A stretch of 64,000 nucleotides of DNA. It comes from Pedobacter punctiformis. Lineage in GTDB: Bacteria > Bacteroidota > Bacteroidia > Sphingobacteriales > Sphingobacteriaceae. A program made the position numbers and the translations under genes. Positions within the stretch are counted from its first letter, which is position 1; every line of letters starts with the position of its first letter. Positions 34,123 to 44,116 of this stretch are shown in pieces. The stretch spans positions 868,001 to 932,000 of the forward strand of contig NZ_JAPWGM010000001.1 of NCBI RefSeq assembly GCF_027213715.1, in the 5' to 3' direction. Below the pieces are notes generated by a model, which worked only from the letters and a program-made list of their open reading frames with translations, was not told the origin of the DNA and did no database searches.

Positions 34123-35505
34123 TTATTTATTTAATGTTTTTTCCAGTAATGCTTTTAAAGCAGGTTGCGATGGTCTTGGCGAATCTACCGTTACAATTTT
34201 ACCTTCTTTATCAAAAACCATAAATCTCGGAATACCATTAATTTTATAATATTTACTGATGTCGTTTGAAGCTGAAGCAAATAACTGCATACCACCAAGA
34301 TTTTCTTCTTCAATCATTTTAAGCCACTTCGCTTTATCTTTAACGTCATCTACCGATATACTTACAATTTGTACATCTTTACCCTTCATTTCTTCTTCCA
34401 GCTTTTTCAGGTGTGGAATTTCTACTTTACATGGGCCGCACCAGGTTGCCCAAACATCAACTAAAACCACTTTTCCTTTCAAATCTGCAAGGGTTACGGT
34501 TTTTCCATTCTTATCAGGATACGAAAAATTTAATCCCTGATCGCCTTCTTTCAATAAGGCCAAAGGTGTAAGAATATCAAGGTCTTTCTTTTGCTGACTT
34601 TTAGTTAAAATGTATTTTCCATAAGTCTCTTTTAACAGTTTATAGTCTGCAAAAGCTTTATATCTTTCTGCTGTTTCTAAAATTAAATCCCCCTTCAAAG
34701 TATCATTTGGCACTAAGTTGGTTTGTATTTTAACCCACTCTAATCCAGGTACATACTTCACATTGTTCTTTCTAAGCTCTACACTTATTATGCTTGACAG
34801 TGTTCTGATTCCCCATGGATAGTTGTAAATTAAACTTGTATTTTTTGAGAGTCCTGCCGTGTTTAAACCCGCATAATAATCGCTGTACTCTTCAACAGAA
34901 GGATGTGCTGACCGCGGTGTGTTTAAAAAGCTGGTTGCATAACTTGTCATGTCCATTTGCATAGTTGACTTAATCTGCTGGTCGAATTTTTTATTCCCCG
35001 TTGCTTTTCCGTTTAAAAAGGTTTTTGATTTAGCTGCCAGCGTTTCCAGCTCCGGGAAAAAATCTACATAGGTACTGTTAACTTTCATAAAATTAATAGA
35101 CTTTCTTTCTACTGAATAAGCCAGGTTATGCCACTGGGTTAGTACTGTATTCTCTTTGCTGTTTAAAATACCGCTTAAAGTGTAGGTTGAATCGTTAAGC
35201 ACCAGGTTTAATTTATCGCCCGGCTTAAAATAAAACTTATAGTTATCGGCAGCGCTTAAAGCATTACCTGTGCCTAAAACATATAAACCTTCGTATTCGG
35301 GATAAAACTTAAAACCAAACTGGCCCAGGCTATTGGTTTGGCTTGAAGCAATTTCTTGTGTTTTGCCTTCGACTACCGAAAAAAGCTTAATCGCTGATTT
35401 ACGTGTTCTTTTAAATACACCTGTAATTTCAGCGGGTGCTTGTGCATTAGCTCCCAGAGATATAAGCGCTAAAAGGATTAGTGTTAAATTTCTTGTTATG
35501 TTCAT
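34123..35505 (-). CDS. TlpA-like thiol-disulfide protein with DUF4369-type N-terminus
   Basis: This 460-residue exported protein has a signal peptide (about 1-22, GANAQ) and a beta-rich DUF4369-like N-domain (about 25-115). A helical middle follows, then a C-terminal thioredoxin domain (about 320-460) with WATWCGPCKVEIPHL (Cys356, Cys359), VVLVDVW and NGIPRFMVFD. TlpA-type proteins reduce or exchange disulfides in the periplasm. It starts 17 bases after the PKD-like lipoprotein in the SusCD operon. Confidence 0.9.
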   Translation of the reverse strand: MNITRNLTLILLALISLGANAQAPAEITGVFKRTRKSAIKLFSVVEGKTQEIASSQTNSLGQFGFKFYPEYEGLYVLGTGNALSAADNYKFYFKPGDKLNLVLNDSTYTLSGILNSKENTVLTQWHNLAYSVERKSINFMKVNSTYVDFFPELETLAAKSKTFLNGKATGNKKFDQQIKSTMQMDMTSYATSFLNTPRSAHPSVEEYSDYYAGLNTAGLSKNTSLIYNYPWGIRTLSSIISVELRKNNVKYVPGLEWVKIQTNLVPNDTLKGDLILETAERYKAFADYKLLKETYGKYILTKSQQKKDLDILTPLALLKEGDQGLNFSYPDKNGKTVTLADLKGKVVLVDVWATWCGPCKVEIPHLKKLEEEMKGKDVQIVSISVDDVKDKAKWLKMIEEENLGGMQLFASASNDISKYYKINGIPRFMVFDKEGKIVTVDSPRPSQPALKALLEKTLNK

Positions 35506-35522
35506 GTGTGTGATTATTTTAA

Positions 35523-37034
35523 TTATCTTTCTCTATACGCCAGGCTTTGTACTTTTCCAAATCCCGAAAACGTAGAAAGCGGTACAAGGTCTGCGTTAAT
35601 AGTTGGCACAGTAAATATTTCCATTTTGCCATTTTCTCCTTCTGGTAAAGTCGTATCGTAACTGCAAACAATTAATTTATTGCCATCCGGATATTTTATT
35701 TCGGCTTTAAATACATTAAACTTTAAAAGGGAGATTTTTTGATTGCCTTTATCCAGCATTAATTTTGAGGTTTTAAGAAACATATCGTATTCATAAACTT
35801 TTCCCCCTACAGTATAAAATAGGTAACCTAAATCGGGGCTTATGGCATAATGTTCGGCCTTATCGAAATCTGTTCCCAAAATTTCACTATAGTAAGATTG
35901 AATATTGTTTGAATTGTTAAACCTTGCTAAATAGCGTTTTCCTGTTGCAGGATCTTTTAAAATCGAAAACACTTCTCCTCCATTATATTTTACCCAATCC
36001 ATATAAAGCAAATCTTTACCCGTTGAAAAACTGAATAATTTTAAGGCGCCTGAAGGATCAGGGATAACGGTGCATGAAGAAGCCGAACCAACATGCTTTA
36101 CAAAGCGGCGATTATCTGTATCATAAAAAATTCCTGGTGTAGTTGTGGTTTCGCTCGTCGCGATAAAAGGTGCTATGGCAAATTCTTTTTTCTCAGCATC
36201 TATATAATTAATTGGCGCACTGTAATATGTATTAACGGGCCGATCATATACATATGCCGCACTCTTACCAAGCATATAAGCCGTATTACCGTATCTGGTT
36301 TTAATCTGATCTGCATAAAAACCTGCCGGAATTGCGCCATACATTTCATATTTCAACCCCATAGTTGGGGTCCATTTAAATGTATTAGGCTCAATTTTTT
36401 CTGTGGTTTGATTGGTGCCAATATACATTCCGTAATTCAACTTGTCCGGCCCTGCCAGCACTCCGGTACTATACATATAAATCATAACTGGCTTGCCACT
36501 TAAAACCAAACCCGATCCTGTTTGCCCCAAAAGATCATTTGCCAAGCGAAATGTGCCATTATTATCTTTATACAACATATCTAAGCGGGCAACTCCTTTA
36601 ACATCACACATCAGCATCCAGCCTTCGTTAATCTCATTGGTTACTTTTACGGTAAAAATCTTACGGTAATTTACGCCCGATTCTTTATCTGTTATGGTAT
36701 AAAAAAAAGTATAATTTCCAGCAACTAATGACATGGTTATATCGAGGTCTTTAGTATTTGCCAAAGAATAAATTTCCTGACTGCTGCCTGAACTTGTAAA
36801 GCCAATGTAAGACCAATTGTATTTGTACTTTGTGGTATCGTTTCCTTTATCCTTTGTGAAGGAAACCACTGGTTTTATAATCAACCGTTTCCCATACAAA
36901 GCTGAAATGTTATCGAATGCGGTACCAAAGTCACTGGCAGCATTTAATTCTTTATAATCATAATTGCCCAGGTCTTTTTTACAAGCTGCAAAAACAAGAG
37001 CAATTAAAACCGTTATAAGGTATATTTTTTTCAT
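35523..37034 (-). CDS. PKD-like family lipoprotein of the Sus-type locus
   Basis: This 503-residue protein has a lipoprotein signal (FAACKKDLGNYDYKELN, Cys18). A PKD-like Ig fold (about 40-130, SYIGFTSSGSSQEIY then NYTFFYTITDKESGVNY) is followed by a long beta-propeller-like region. It fits the surface lipoproteins that sit beside SusD in loci lacking glycosidases. It lies between the DUF4843 lipoprotein (23 bases) and the TlpA-like gene. It is likely to bind the imported ligand at the cell surface. Confidence 0.85.
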   Translation of the reverse strand: MKKIYLITVLIALVFAACKKDLGNYDYKELNAASDFGTAFDNISALYGKRLIIKPVVSFTKDKGNDTTKYKYNWSYIGFTSSGSSQEIYSLANTKDLDITMSLVAGNYTFFYTITDKESGVNYRKIFTVKVTNEINEGWMLMCDVKGVARLDMLYKDNNGTFRLANDLLGQTGSGLVLSGKPVMIYMYSTGVLAGPDKLNYGMYIGTNQTTEKIEPNTFKWTPTMGLKYEMYGAIPAGFYADQIKTRYGNTAYMLGKSAAYVYDRPVNTYYSAPINYIDAEKKEFAIAPFIATSETTTTPGIFYDTDNRRFVKHVGSASSCTVIPDPSGALKLFSFSTGKDLLYMDWVKYNGGEVFSILKDPATGKRYLARFNNSNNIQSYYSEILGTDFDKAEHYAISPDLGYLFYTVGGKVYEYDMFLKTSKLMLDKGNQKISLLKFNVFKAEIKYPDGNKLIVCSYDTTLPEGENGKMEIFTVPTINADLVPLSTFSGFGKVQSLAYRER

Positions 37035-37057
37035 AATTGTGCGTTCTAATGTTTAGG

Positions 37058-37819
37058 TTATTGACTTGAAGGACCCATAGCCATCTCAGTTCCATCCTCT
37101 TCGTAAATGGTATTGCCTGCGTTTTTTTGTTCGTTTAAATAACGTTGCATATACTTGCCATAGGCTGCAACCTCTCCAACCGCAACCGATTTATCTAAAT
37201 AGATCGGATCTAGGTTGATAACCTGAGCCATCAGCATCAATTTTTTCTTAGAAAACGTTCCCAGATAAGTATCCAGCCATCGGCCAGGCTTTTTCAAAAT
37301 ATCATTTATATAAAGTCGATATTTAATAAAGCTCATTTTCTTACCGGATAATTTATCGATGATCTTGTCTTTCATTTCAGTTACAAAATTCTGATTAGGC
37401 TCGAGGTTAAAGAACAGCGTTACACCAGTAGTTTGAATATCAGCGGTTCTGATTAGTTTTAACGGAATGGTATCCCTCACCTTGTTTTTTTTAATCGTAA
37501 AGGATTGTGGCAATGCCACATAGTGTTTTCCAGCAATGGCAGTTGATGCTGGGTCAATTACCATTTTATACTCCCGGTCTTCATTAACCGGTGCACCGGT
37601 TGCTGCAATAATAATGGGCTGAATAGAATCCTGTGCTTTCGATAATGAAAACGAGATGGCCACAGAGTCTGTAAGTATTTCGCCCTGAGATTTTTGCAAT
37701 CTGGCCGTTTCGTTAAAATAAATGTCTGGTAATCCATGATAAGGTTCCAAACTTTTCTCGCAGGAAAGTATGGATACTAAAATCAGCAGTGCTGAAATAC
37801 GATATAAATTCTTTTTCAT
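37058..37819 (-). CDS. DUF4843 family lipoprotein
   Basis: This 253-residue protein begins with a lipoprotein signal (LVSILSCEKSLEPYHG, Cys20). A calx-beta/DUF4843-like beta-sandwich (about 30-150) has LPDIYFNET and YVALPQSFTIKKNKVRDTIPL, and a short helical tail ends the protein. DUF4843 proteins are recurring partners of SusD and PKD-like lipoproteins; no enzyme activity is expected. It starts 9 bases after the SusD stop in the same operon. Confidence 0.85.
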   Translation of the reverse strand: MKKNLYRISALLILVSILSCEKSLEPYHGLPDIYFNETARLQKSQGEILTDSVAISFSLSKAQDSIQPIIIAATGAPVNEDREYKMVIDPASTAIAGKHYVALPQSFTIKKNKVRDTIPLKLIRTADIQTTGVTLFFNLEPNQNFVTEMKDKIIDKLSGKKMSFIKYRLYINDILKKPGRWLDTYLGTFSKKKLMLMAQVINLDPIYLDKSVAVGEVAAYGKYMQRYLNEQKNAGNTIYEEDGTEMAMGPSSQ

Positions 37820-37828
37820 GTCTAAGGT

Positions 37829-39271
37829 TTATGGTCTATATTGACTTTCGGACAATGGCAATGGTAAAACGGCTCCCATAACTACGGTTCCTGATGTTGC
37901 CATTCCATTCGGAATAGAGGTGATGTTTTTACGTTTGTAGTAGTAAAATAACTGTCCTTCTCCAAAAAACTCTTTTTGATATTCCTTTTGTAATTCTGTA
38001 TTAATATTTACGGTTGAGGCCAGGTTTAATAATCCCCTGTTTACACGAACGGTATTTAAATAGCCTACTGCCGTTGTTGCATCAGGTTCACATTCTGCAG
38101 CGATATAATACATTTCACTTATTTTAACCAGCGGAATTGTAAACCTGAAGTTTACTTTATCCTTATTTACAACATCAGCATATTTGTAAAAGGTCCGGTA
38201 AGTTTTTCCTCCATTTGATGGTACGGTCCAGTTTAAGTTATACCTGAAATCATTTTCGTTTGTTTCAAAAACAGTTGCCAGTCTGCTCGCTAAAGGAGCC
38301 AAAATAACATTATCTGCCAGAGAAGGATTAAACAGTGCATCGTAACGATTGTATAAATCTGAATTTTGAACGCCCAGAATCATCTCTGTGGTAAATACCC
38401 GGTCAGGATCGGTTTTTTCGTTTAATGCATTATTACTTGTTGTCCATTTAAATTTATCCGCATTTTGAATCAGCAATTTAGCTGCAGCAAGTGCTGAAAC
38501 TTTATCGCCACGATAAAGGTGTACGCGGGCCTGTAAAGCTTTTATTGCATAATAATTCATCCGATAATTTCTGCTGCTGGTTAAAAAGTTAGCCGGATCA
38601 CCTATTGCAGGAATCATTGTTCCGTTTTTAATAACCGGATCGTTTTTTAACATTTGTTCTGCTGCAGCCAAATCATTAATGACCATTACGATTGCTTTAT
38701 TGGCTGGTAATAATTCATTTATACTTGATTTTGTTGTGCTGTAATAGGGAATAGAGGCTTTGAGAGAATCGGCCGTGCTGTAACGGGGGCCAAATAAACG
38801 CAACATGTCAAAATGCAACATTGCACGAATACCCAATGCTTCACCTCTGTATATAGAATCTGTTTTTCCATCTATTACATTGGGATATTTATCCAGATTG
38901 TTTAAAAATTCGTTGACATTTAAAATCCCAGTATAGGCTCCGGTCCACATTGCATCAATCTTTTCTACTATTGGTTTATCCGCGTAAGCGTAGGTTGCTG
39001 CCTTGTAAAGATCGTGAGAGGAAGCAATGTTGTAGCGCTGCGCTAAAATATCAACGGTAGAAAGGGTTAAGTTTTCGCCATATAGGTTTTTATTCGTTAA
39101 GCTGATATACAAACCATTTAAAGCACTGTTTATTCCTTGCTTATTGGAAAATAAAGCACCTTCAAGTACTTTATCCTCCGGTTGCACATTAAGGTATTTT
39201 TTACATGAAAAAATCGTTGATAGAGCAAAGAGCGCTAATAATATATTTTTGATTGGTGTTTTCATCATCAT
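37829..39271 (-). CDS. SusD/RagB family nutrient-binding lipoprotein
   Basis: This 480-residue protein has a lipoprotein signal (LSTIFSCKKYLNVQPEDKV, Cys23), TPR-like helices and the SusD segments GLYISLTNKNLYGENL, GEALGIRAMLHFDMLRLFGP and YYIAAECEP. It caps the SusC channel and captures ligand at the cell surface. It follows SusC by 5 bases. No glycosidase lies in this operon, so the ligand is probably not a polysaccharide degraded here; peptide is an inference from the protease and TlpA partners. Confidence 0.95.
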   Translation of the reverse strand: MMMKTPIKNILLALFALSTIFSCKKYLNVQPEDKVLEGALFSNKQGINSALNGLYISLTNKNLYGENLTLSTVDILAQRYNIASSHDLYKAATYAYADKPIVEKIDAMWTGAYTGILNVNEFLNNLDKYPNVIDGKTDSIYRGEALGIRAMLHFDMLRLFGPRYSTADSLKASIPYYSTTKSSINELLPANKAIVMVINDLAAAEQMLKNDPVIKNGTMIPAIGDPANFLTSSRNYRMNYYAIKALQARVHLYRGDKVSALAAAKLLIQNADKFKWTTSNNALNEKTDPDRVFTTEMILGVQNSDLYNRYDALFNPSLADNVILAPLASRLATVFETNENDFRYNLNWTVPSNGGKTYRTFYKYADVVNKDKVNFRFTIPLVKISEMYYIAAECEPDATTAVGYLNTVRVNRGLLNLASTVNINTELQKEYQKEFFGEGQLFYYYKRKNITSIPNGMATSGTVVMGAVLPLPLSESQYRP

Positions 39272-39276
39272 GTCAG

Positions 39277-42200
39277 TTAAAAAGATGCTCTTAAACTAAA
39301 AGATACTGTTCTCGCAAAGGGGTAATCAATACCACGCTCCCGTTTAACGGTCGAGATTCTAAAAATTTCGTTGGTAACGGCATTAATATTTAAACTGCTC
39401 ATGCCTATTTTACGCATCCAGTTTTTGTTATTAAAAGTATAGCCGAGGTTCAAAGATTCTCCGGTTAAGGTGTTTTCTCTTTGAACAAATCTTGAAGACA
39501 TTGGCGTTACCTGGGTTTGAGAAATCGCTTTAAACAGGGCAATATCTCCTGGTTTCTTCCACCTGTCGTATAAAGCCCTCTTATCCTGATTTAAGGAAAT
39601 CCCTGAATAGGTAATATTTTCTACTTTGTTGTATAAAGCGGTATTAAAAACGTCCCCGCCAGTGCGGTATCTTAAGTTGATTCCTAAATTAAAGCCTTTG
39701 TAAACCAGCGTGCTGGTTAAAACACCTTCGGCAACCGGGGTCGTGTTTCCTACAGCCTGTAAATTTGCAGTGTTGTAATCGAAGGTATATTGCCCGTCTG
39801 AAGCTACAAATACCTCTCTTCCGGTTGCAGGATCAATTCCGAGTGATTTGGCAGCCCAAATATCATCAGGACTGTAACCATCGAAATAACGAATTAGCGA
39901 TTTGTTGATTTCCTGCTGCTTATTTAAAGAGGCAAGTTTGTTTTCAAATCCGTCATATTTACTTTTATACAAGCTTGCTGTTAGGCTTAGGGTCCACACG
40001 ACTCTGTTTTCAGGGTGATAAATGGGAGAAAATCCGATTTTAACCTCCGCACCCTTGTAAGTTAAATTACCTGCATTTAGAGGGTAATTAAACACCCCTG
40101 TTGACGAGGGCAAATCAACGGGAACCACTAACGGATCTGTTCGTTTCATATAAGCATTTAAATAACCCGTTAAGCGGTTACCCAACAAAGAAAAATCTAA
40201 TCCGGTACTGATTTGTACTGTTTTTTGAGGTTCCAAGTCAGGATTTCCCAGCGAACTTAGAGTAACACCCTGGCCAAATTGGTTATAATTTGTATTAGTA
40301 TTATAATCATACACCGAAACTGATGTAATTGTGCCATAATTTTGATTTCCGGTTACACCGATATTCGCAAATAATTTTAACCTGTTTAACCATTCTTTGT
40401 TTTTAGCAAAAGATTCCTGATGAATATTCCAGCCAATGCCGGTTGACCAGTATGGGGAAAACTGGTTGTTTTTTCCAAATGCTGTAGAACCATCCAAACG
40501 ATAAGAAAAATCAAACAAGTAACGGCTATCGAACGCGTAATTGGCCGAAAGTGTTGCACTGGCTGTTCTATAGGTATTTAAAGAAGCGGTTGGCGCAGCA
40601 TTGGGCAAATAACCATAGGCAAACTTAGGATTGCCCGTACTGCCTTCGGGAAAACCAACTGCTGTATATGATTTTGTACTGTTTTCGCTATTTGTAATTT
40701 CTGCCCTTGCATTGGCCGTAACAGAATGTTTTTGGGCAAAAACTTTTCCGTAGGTTAATAAAAGGTTTGCCTGATAAGAGAAATTGCTCAGGATAGAGTT
40801 TACATACTTTCCTTTTTGCAATATAGGCGTACTTTCAAATTGTGTATTTTCAGGCGCTGCAAAACTTTCGTTTGTTGTATTTCCTTTTACCATTTGCAAG
40901 CCTGCCCTTAGTCTTAAATCCGAAGTAAAATCATAGTTAACACTCAGGTTATTCTGCACCTCCAGGTTTTTCCCGGTATTGTAATTTGGTAAGCTCGCAT
41001 TATACAATGGGTTCGCAACCTTCAACCTGATATATTGAGACGTAAAAGTGTCTTCCAGATAACGATTTTCTGATTCTTTTACATAATATGGATTCGCATT
41101 TACAAAGTTTGAAAAACTACCGTAAGGAGATTCTACTGAAGAATAGCCCCGTACATACAAAATGTTATTAATGTTTAATTTTGCTTTTCTATAAGTCAGG
41201 TTAATATTTCCACTCCAGGAGTCTCTTCCTGATCCTTTTAAAGCACCGTCTTTATTTTTGTAATTAAGACCAACGCCATAGATTAAAGATTCGTCTCCTC
41301 CCTCTGCAAAAATGGAGGCATTATTTGAAAAACCATTTTGCACTGGATCATTTAACCAATAACTATCTACGCCCCGCTTAACTGCTGCCAGGTGATCATT
41401 ATAAAGCTGATCCATGTACAACTGACTGGTTGGCTGACCGTTGGTTACTATATATCTTCCCGAAAGCCTTTCAAATTCTAGTTTCTCTGCGGCATTCATC
41501 ATATTGTAACCAGACAAATCTGCTATTTCAAGGGATACATCATTTGAATAAGAAAATCTAAGCTGACCCGGTTTGGGTCTGATCGTTTCAATGACAACCA
41601 CCCCATTGGAAGCCCTTGCACCATACAAAGCAGTAGATGCTGCATCTTTTAAAATCGTTACTGAACCTACTCTGTTCATATCCAAATCCACCACGGTTTG
41701 AAGCGTTGTTTCAAACCCATCTAAAATAAATAAAGGTTGGTTCGGATCCTGACCGTACTGATCTCTAAGCGTAGCTGATGGAACACTTGTTTTCCCCCTC
41801 ACTTCTATCTGCGGCAAAACATTTGGGTTCGATCCGGCCAGATTGTTTTCAAATAAAATAAACGATGGATCTACTGTTCTTAAGCTTTGAATTACATTGT
41901 TGGTTCCCAGCATTTTTAGCTGATCGCCAGAAAATGTAGCTGTAGAACCTGTAAAGCTATTTTTATTTCTTGTAATCCCGGTACCCGTAATAATTACGTC
42001 TTTATCAAGTGTTGTACTGCCCTCTTTTAAAACAACAGACAAAGAAAAAGTACCACCATCTTTAACATCTCCAACCATAACTTTAGGGTCGTAACCCACA
42101 AAAGTGATAGTGAAAGTGTATTTTCCTGAAGGAAGCCTAAAAAAGGAAAACACACCATTTTTGTCTGTTGTGGCAACAGCTTTTGCTTTGGTTGCTTGAT

Positions 42201-42360
42201 TTTGAGCAGTTATGGTTGCCCCAACGATGGTTACCTTTCCGTCTTTAACAACCCCGGTAACTGCCGGCATTTGTGCCATAATGCTTAATCCGGTGCATAT
42301 TAAAATGCATAAGAACAAAAGCCGTTTACGTACATTTTTTTTAGTAAATAGTTTAATCAT
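39277..42360 (-). CDS. SusC/RagA TonB-linked outer-membrane transporter
   Basis: This 1027-residue protein has a signal peptide (about 1-29) and a CarboxypepD-like domain (about 33-113, VTGVVKDGKVTIVGATITAQ). A plug domain with the SusC signature (ILDGFETTLQTVVDLDMNRVGSVTILKDAASTALYGARASNGVVVI in shorter blocks) and a C-terminal barrel ending FSLRASF follow. It imports ligands using TonB energy. No N-terminal STN signalling domain is present even though a FecR/sigma pair precedes it. It pairs with SusD downstream. Confidence 0.96.
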   Translation of the reverse strand: MIKLFTKKNVRKRLLFLCILICTGLSIMAQMPAVTGVVKDGKVTIVGATITAQNQATKAKAVATTDKNGVFSFFRLPSGKYTFTITFVGYDPKVMVGDVKDGGTFSLSVVLKEGSTTLDKDVIITGTGITRNKNSFTGSTATFSGDQLKMLGTNNVIQSLRTVDPSFILFENNLAGSNPNVLPQIEVRGKTSVPSATLRDQYGQDPNQPLFILDGFETTLQTVVDLDMNRVGSVTILKDAASTALYGARASNGVVVIETIRPKPGQLRFSYSNDVSLEIADLSGYNMMNAAEKLEFERLSGRYIVTNGQPTSQLYMDQLYNDHLAAVKRGVDSYWLNDPVQNGFSNNASIFAEGGDESLIYGVGLNYKNKDGALKGSGRDSWSGNINLTYRKAKLNINNILYVRGYSSVESPYGSFSNFVNANPYYVKESENRYLEDTFTSQYIRLKVANPLYNASLPNYNTGKNLEVQNNLSVNYDFTSDLRLRAGLQMVKGNTTNESFAAPENTQFESTPILQKGKYVNSILSNFSYQANLLLTYGKVFAQKHSVTANARAEITNSENSTKSYTAVGFPEGSTGNPKFAYGYLPNAAPTASLNTYRTASATLSANYAFDSRYLFDFSYRLDGSTAFGKNNQFSPYWSTGIGWNIHQESFAKNKEWLNRLKLFANIGVTGNQNYGTITSVSVYDYNTNTNYNQFGQGVTLSSLGNPDLEPQKTVQISTGLDFSLLGNRLTGYLNAYMKRTDPLVVPVDLPSSTGVFNYPLNAGNLTYKGAEVKIGFSPIYHPENRVVWTLSLTASLYKSKYDGFENKLASLNKQQEINKSLIRYFDGYSPDDIWAAKSLGIDPATGREVFVASDGQYTFDYNTANLQAVGNTTPVAEGVLTSTLVYKGFNLGINLRYRTGGDVFNTALYNKVENITYSGISLNQDKRALYDRWKKPGDIALFKAISQTQVTPMSSRFVQRENTLTGESLNLGYTFNNKNWMRKIGMSSLNINAVTNEIFRISTVKRERGIDYPFARTVSFSLRASF

Positions 42361-42397
42361 ATAGTTTGTTTGGTTGGTATAGTTCTTTTTTGGAGTA

Positions 42398-43453
42398 TTA
42401 TCTGGTCCTGATTACATATCCTTTCTCTGTTTTTTCTACGGTTAAACCATTAATAAAAGTCAGGGTAGTTAAAAACTCATCTGCATCATCTCTGCCAAAT
42501 TCATATTGACCAGAAAATGTCTTTTTATTAACCAGTTTTGGGTTGTAGGCAATAGAAATGTTTAATTTTTGTTCCAGCGCTTTAAACACTTCAGATAAAG
42601 GCTGATTGTTAAAAATCATTGCACTTTCTGTAATCAATACACTGCCTTTATTTATTTTAGCAATAATGGTTTCTTGTGGTTTAGCAAAATCTTTTACTAC
42701 GGCGGCGTAATTTTCCATATTCACCGTAAATGATTTTCCCGGGGTTAAATACACCATTTTTACACCTGCATTTAACAAGATATTTTGTGGTTTAACCACC
42801 ACTTTTCCTTCCAATAATTTAACGCTTGTGTATTTATTATTTGCAAAAGCACTCACCCTGAATATGGTACCCAGTGCTGTTGTTGCTAGATTATTCCCGT
42901 AAACGGTAAAGGGCCTGGCTTTATCTTTATGAACCCTGAATAAAGCTTCTCCTCTTAGTTTTATATCTCTTTTTTGGTTAAAGGGTAAAAAGCTGATCTC
43001 ACTTTTAGGTTCAAGCTCTACAATTGAACCATCAGGTAGTGTGTAACTTCTTTTTATAGCCAAATCATTTTTATAAATGGTTTCGGCTACCTCTTTTATT
43101 AATTCTTTTTGTTTATTGGTGCTTACATTAAGGTCTGTGTTTTTATTTCCCGATAGAGAAACGAACAAACCAACAGAAACCACAACAGCAATAGTTGCGG
43201 CATAAGCAAGATATTTTAAGCGTTTAACCCTAGCTTCTTTCTGATCATAAATGTGACTTATAATCTCTGAATTCATTTTTTTAGAAAGCGCCTCGGGCAA
43301 TTCTTCTTTCATTTTAAATGCATTCCAATCTTCAAGATCCCAGTGCTTTTCAAAGTGCTCCTGGTTTTCTAAAAATTTGCTAACCATGCAGGCTTCATCA
43401 GCCGAACATTTGCCTGCAAAAAACTTTTCAATAAGCTTTTGATCTACTTGCAT
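42398..43453 (-). CDS. FecR family anti-sigma factor
   Basis: This 351-residue protein has an N-terminal cytoplasmic zone (about 1-80), one membrane helix (about 84-103, YAATIAVVVSVGLFVSLSG) and the periplasmic FecR domain (about 125-230, with LPDGSIVELEPKSEISF and GEALFRVHKDKARPFTVY). A C-terminal DUF4974-like domain (about 272-350) completes it. It controls the adjacent ECF sigma factor in response to the SusC transporter. It is placed between the sigma and SusC genes, 117 and 37 bases from them. Confidence 0.95.
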   Translation of the reverse strand: MQVDQKLIEKFFAGKCSADEACMVSKFLENQEHFEKHWDLEDWNAFKMKEELPEALSKKMNSEIISHIYDQKEARVKRLKYLAYAATIAVVVSVGLFVSLSGNKNTDLNVSTNKQKELIKEVAETIYKNDLAIKRSYTLPDGSIVELEPKSEISFLPFNQKRDIKLRGEALFRVHKDKARPFTVYGNNLATTALGTIFRVSAFANNKYTSVKLLEGKVVVKPQNILLNAGVKMVYLTPGKSFTVNMENYAAVVKDFAKPQETIIAKINKGSVLITESAMIFNNQPLSEVFKALEQKLNISIAYNPKLVNKKTFSGQYEFGRDDADEFLTTLTFINGLTVEKTEKGYVIRTR

Positions 43454-43570
43454 AACTCCATTACGTTTTTGAGAAGGGATAACCCCTACTCTGTTAAATT
43501 TTTTAATTAATCTTTAGGAAATATTTATCCTGTCTATAGAAAAGCGGATTTTTGAACAATAAATTTCTGG

Positions 43571-44116
43571 TTAGCGGTTAATAAGGAAAGAAAATACCGC
43601 TACAATTGAAAAAAAAGAAGACAAAGCTGCTCTTAATTGTTTTAATGCTTTTGAAATGTGGTTTTCTACTGTTTTTGGAGAAATAGAAAGCTCCTCGGCG
43701 ATTTCTTTATACGAATAGCCTTCGATTTTACTAAGCTTAAAAACTTTTTTCCGCATTGGGGCCATCTGATTGATTGCCAATTCAAGGTTTTGGGCATTTT
43801 CAGATTGCTCGTCTATATGCAGAATTTCCATCGGAACAATTTCTTTGAGGTGTTTTTTCGATACCGCCTCTTTGCGCAGCTGATCAATTAAAATACTTCC
43901 GCCCATTTTAAATATTTGCGCCGCAAGTGAATAATCTAAAGACAGATTTTGCCGCTTTTCCCATAAACGAATAAAGGTTAACTGAACAACCTCTTCAGCT
44001 AAATATGCTGATCCGGTTTTTTTCAATATATAAGCATACAATTTGCCATGATGCAACTGATAGGCGCTTTGAAAAGCTTGCAAACTGCCTGATTTTATAC
44101 CAAAAATTTGTTCCAT
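43571..44116 (-). CDS. ECF RNA polymerase sigma factor
   Basis: This 181-residue protein has sigma region 2 (about 17-85, YAYILKKTGSAYLAEEVVQLTFIRLWEKR) and region 4 (about 120-170, YSYKEIAEELSISPKTVENHISKALKQL). It belongs to the Bacteroidota expansion type paired with FecR. It likely activates the following SusCD operon. The C-terminus has a short hydrophobic tail (about 164-179). A TATATTTG promoter box lies at 44189-44182. Confidence 0.94.
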   Translation of the reverse strand: MEQIFGIKSGSLQAFQSAYQLHHGKLYAYILKKTGSAYLAEEVVQLTFIRLWEKRQNLSLDYSLAAQIFKMGGSILIDQLRKEAVSKKHLKEIVPMEILHIDEQSENAQNLELAINQMAPMRKKVFKLSKIEGYSYKEIAEELSISPKTVENHISKALKQLRAALSSFFSIVAVFSFLINR

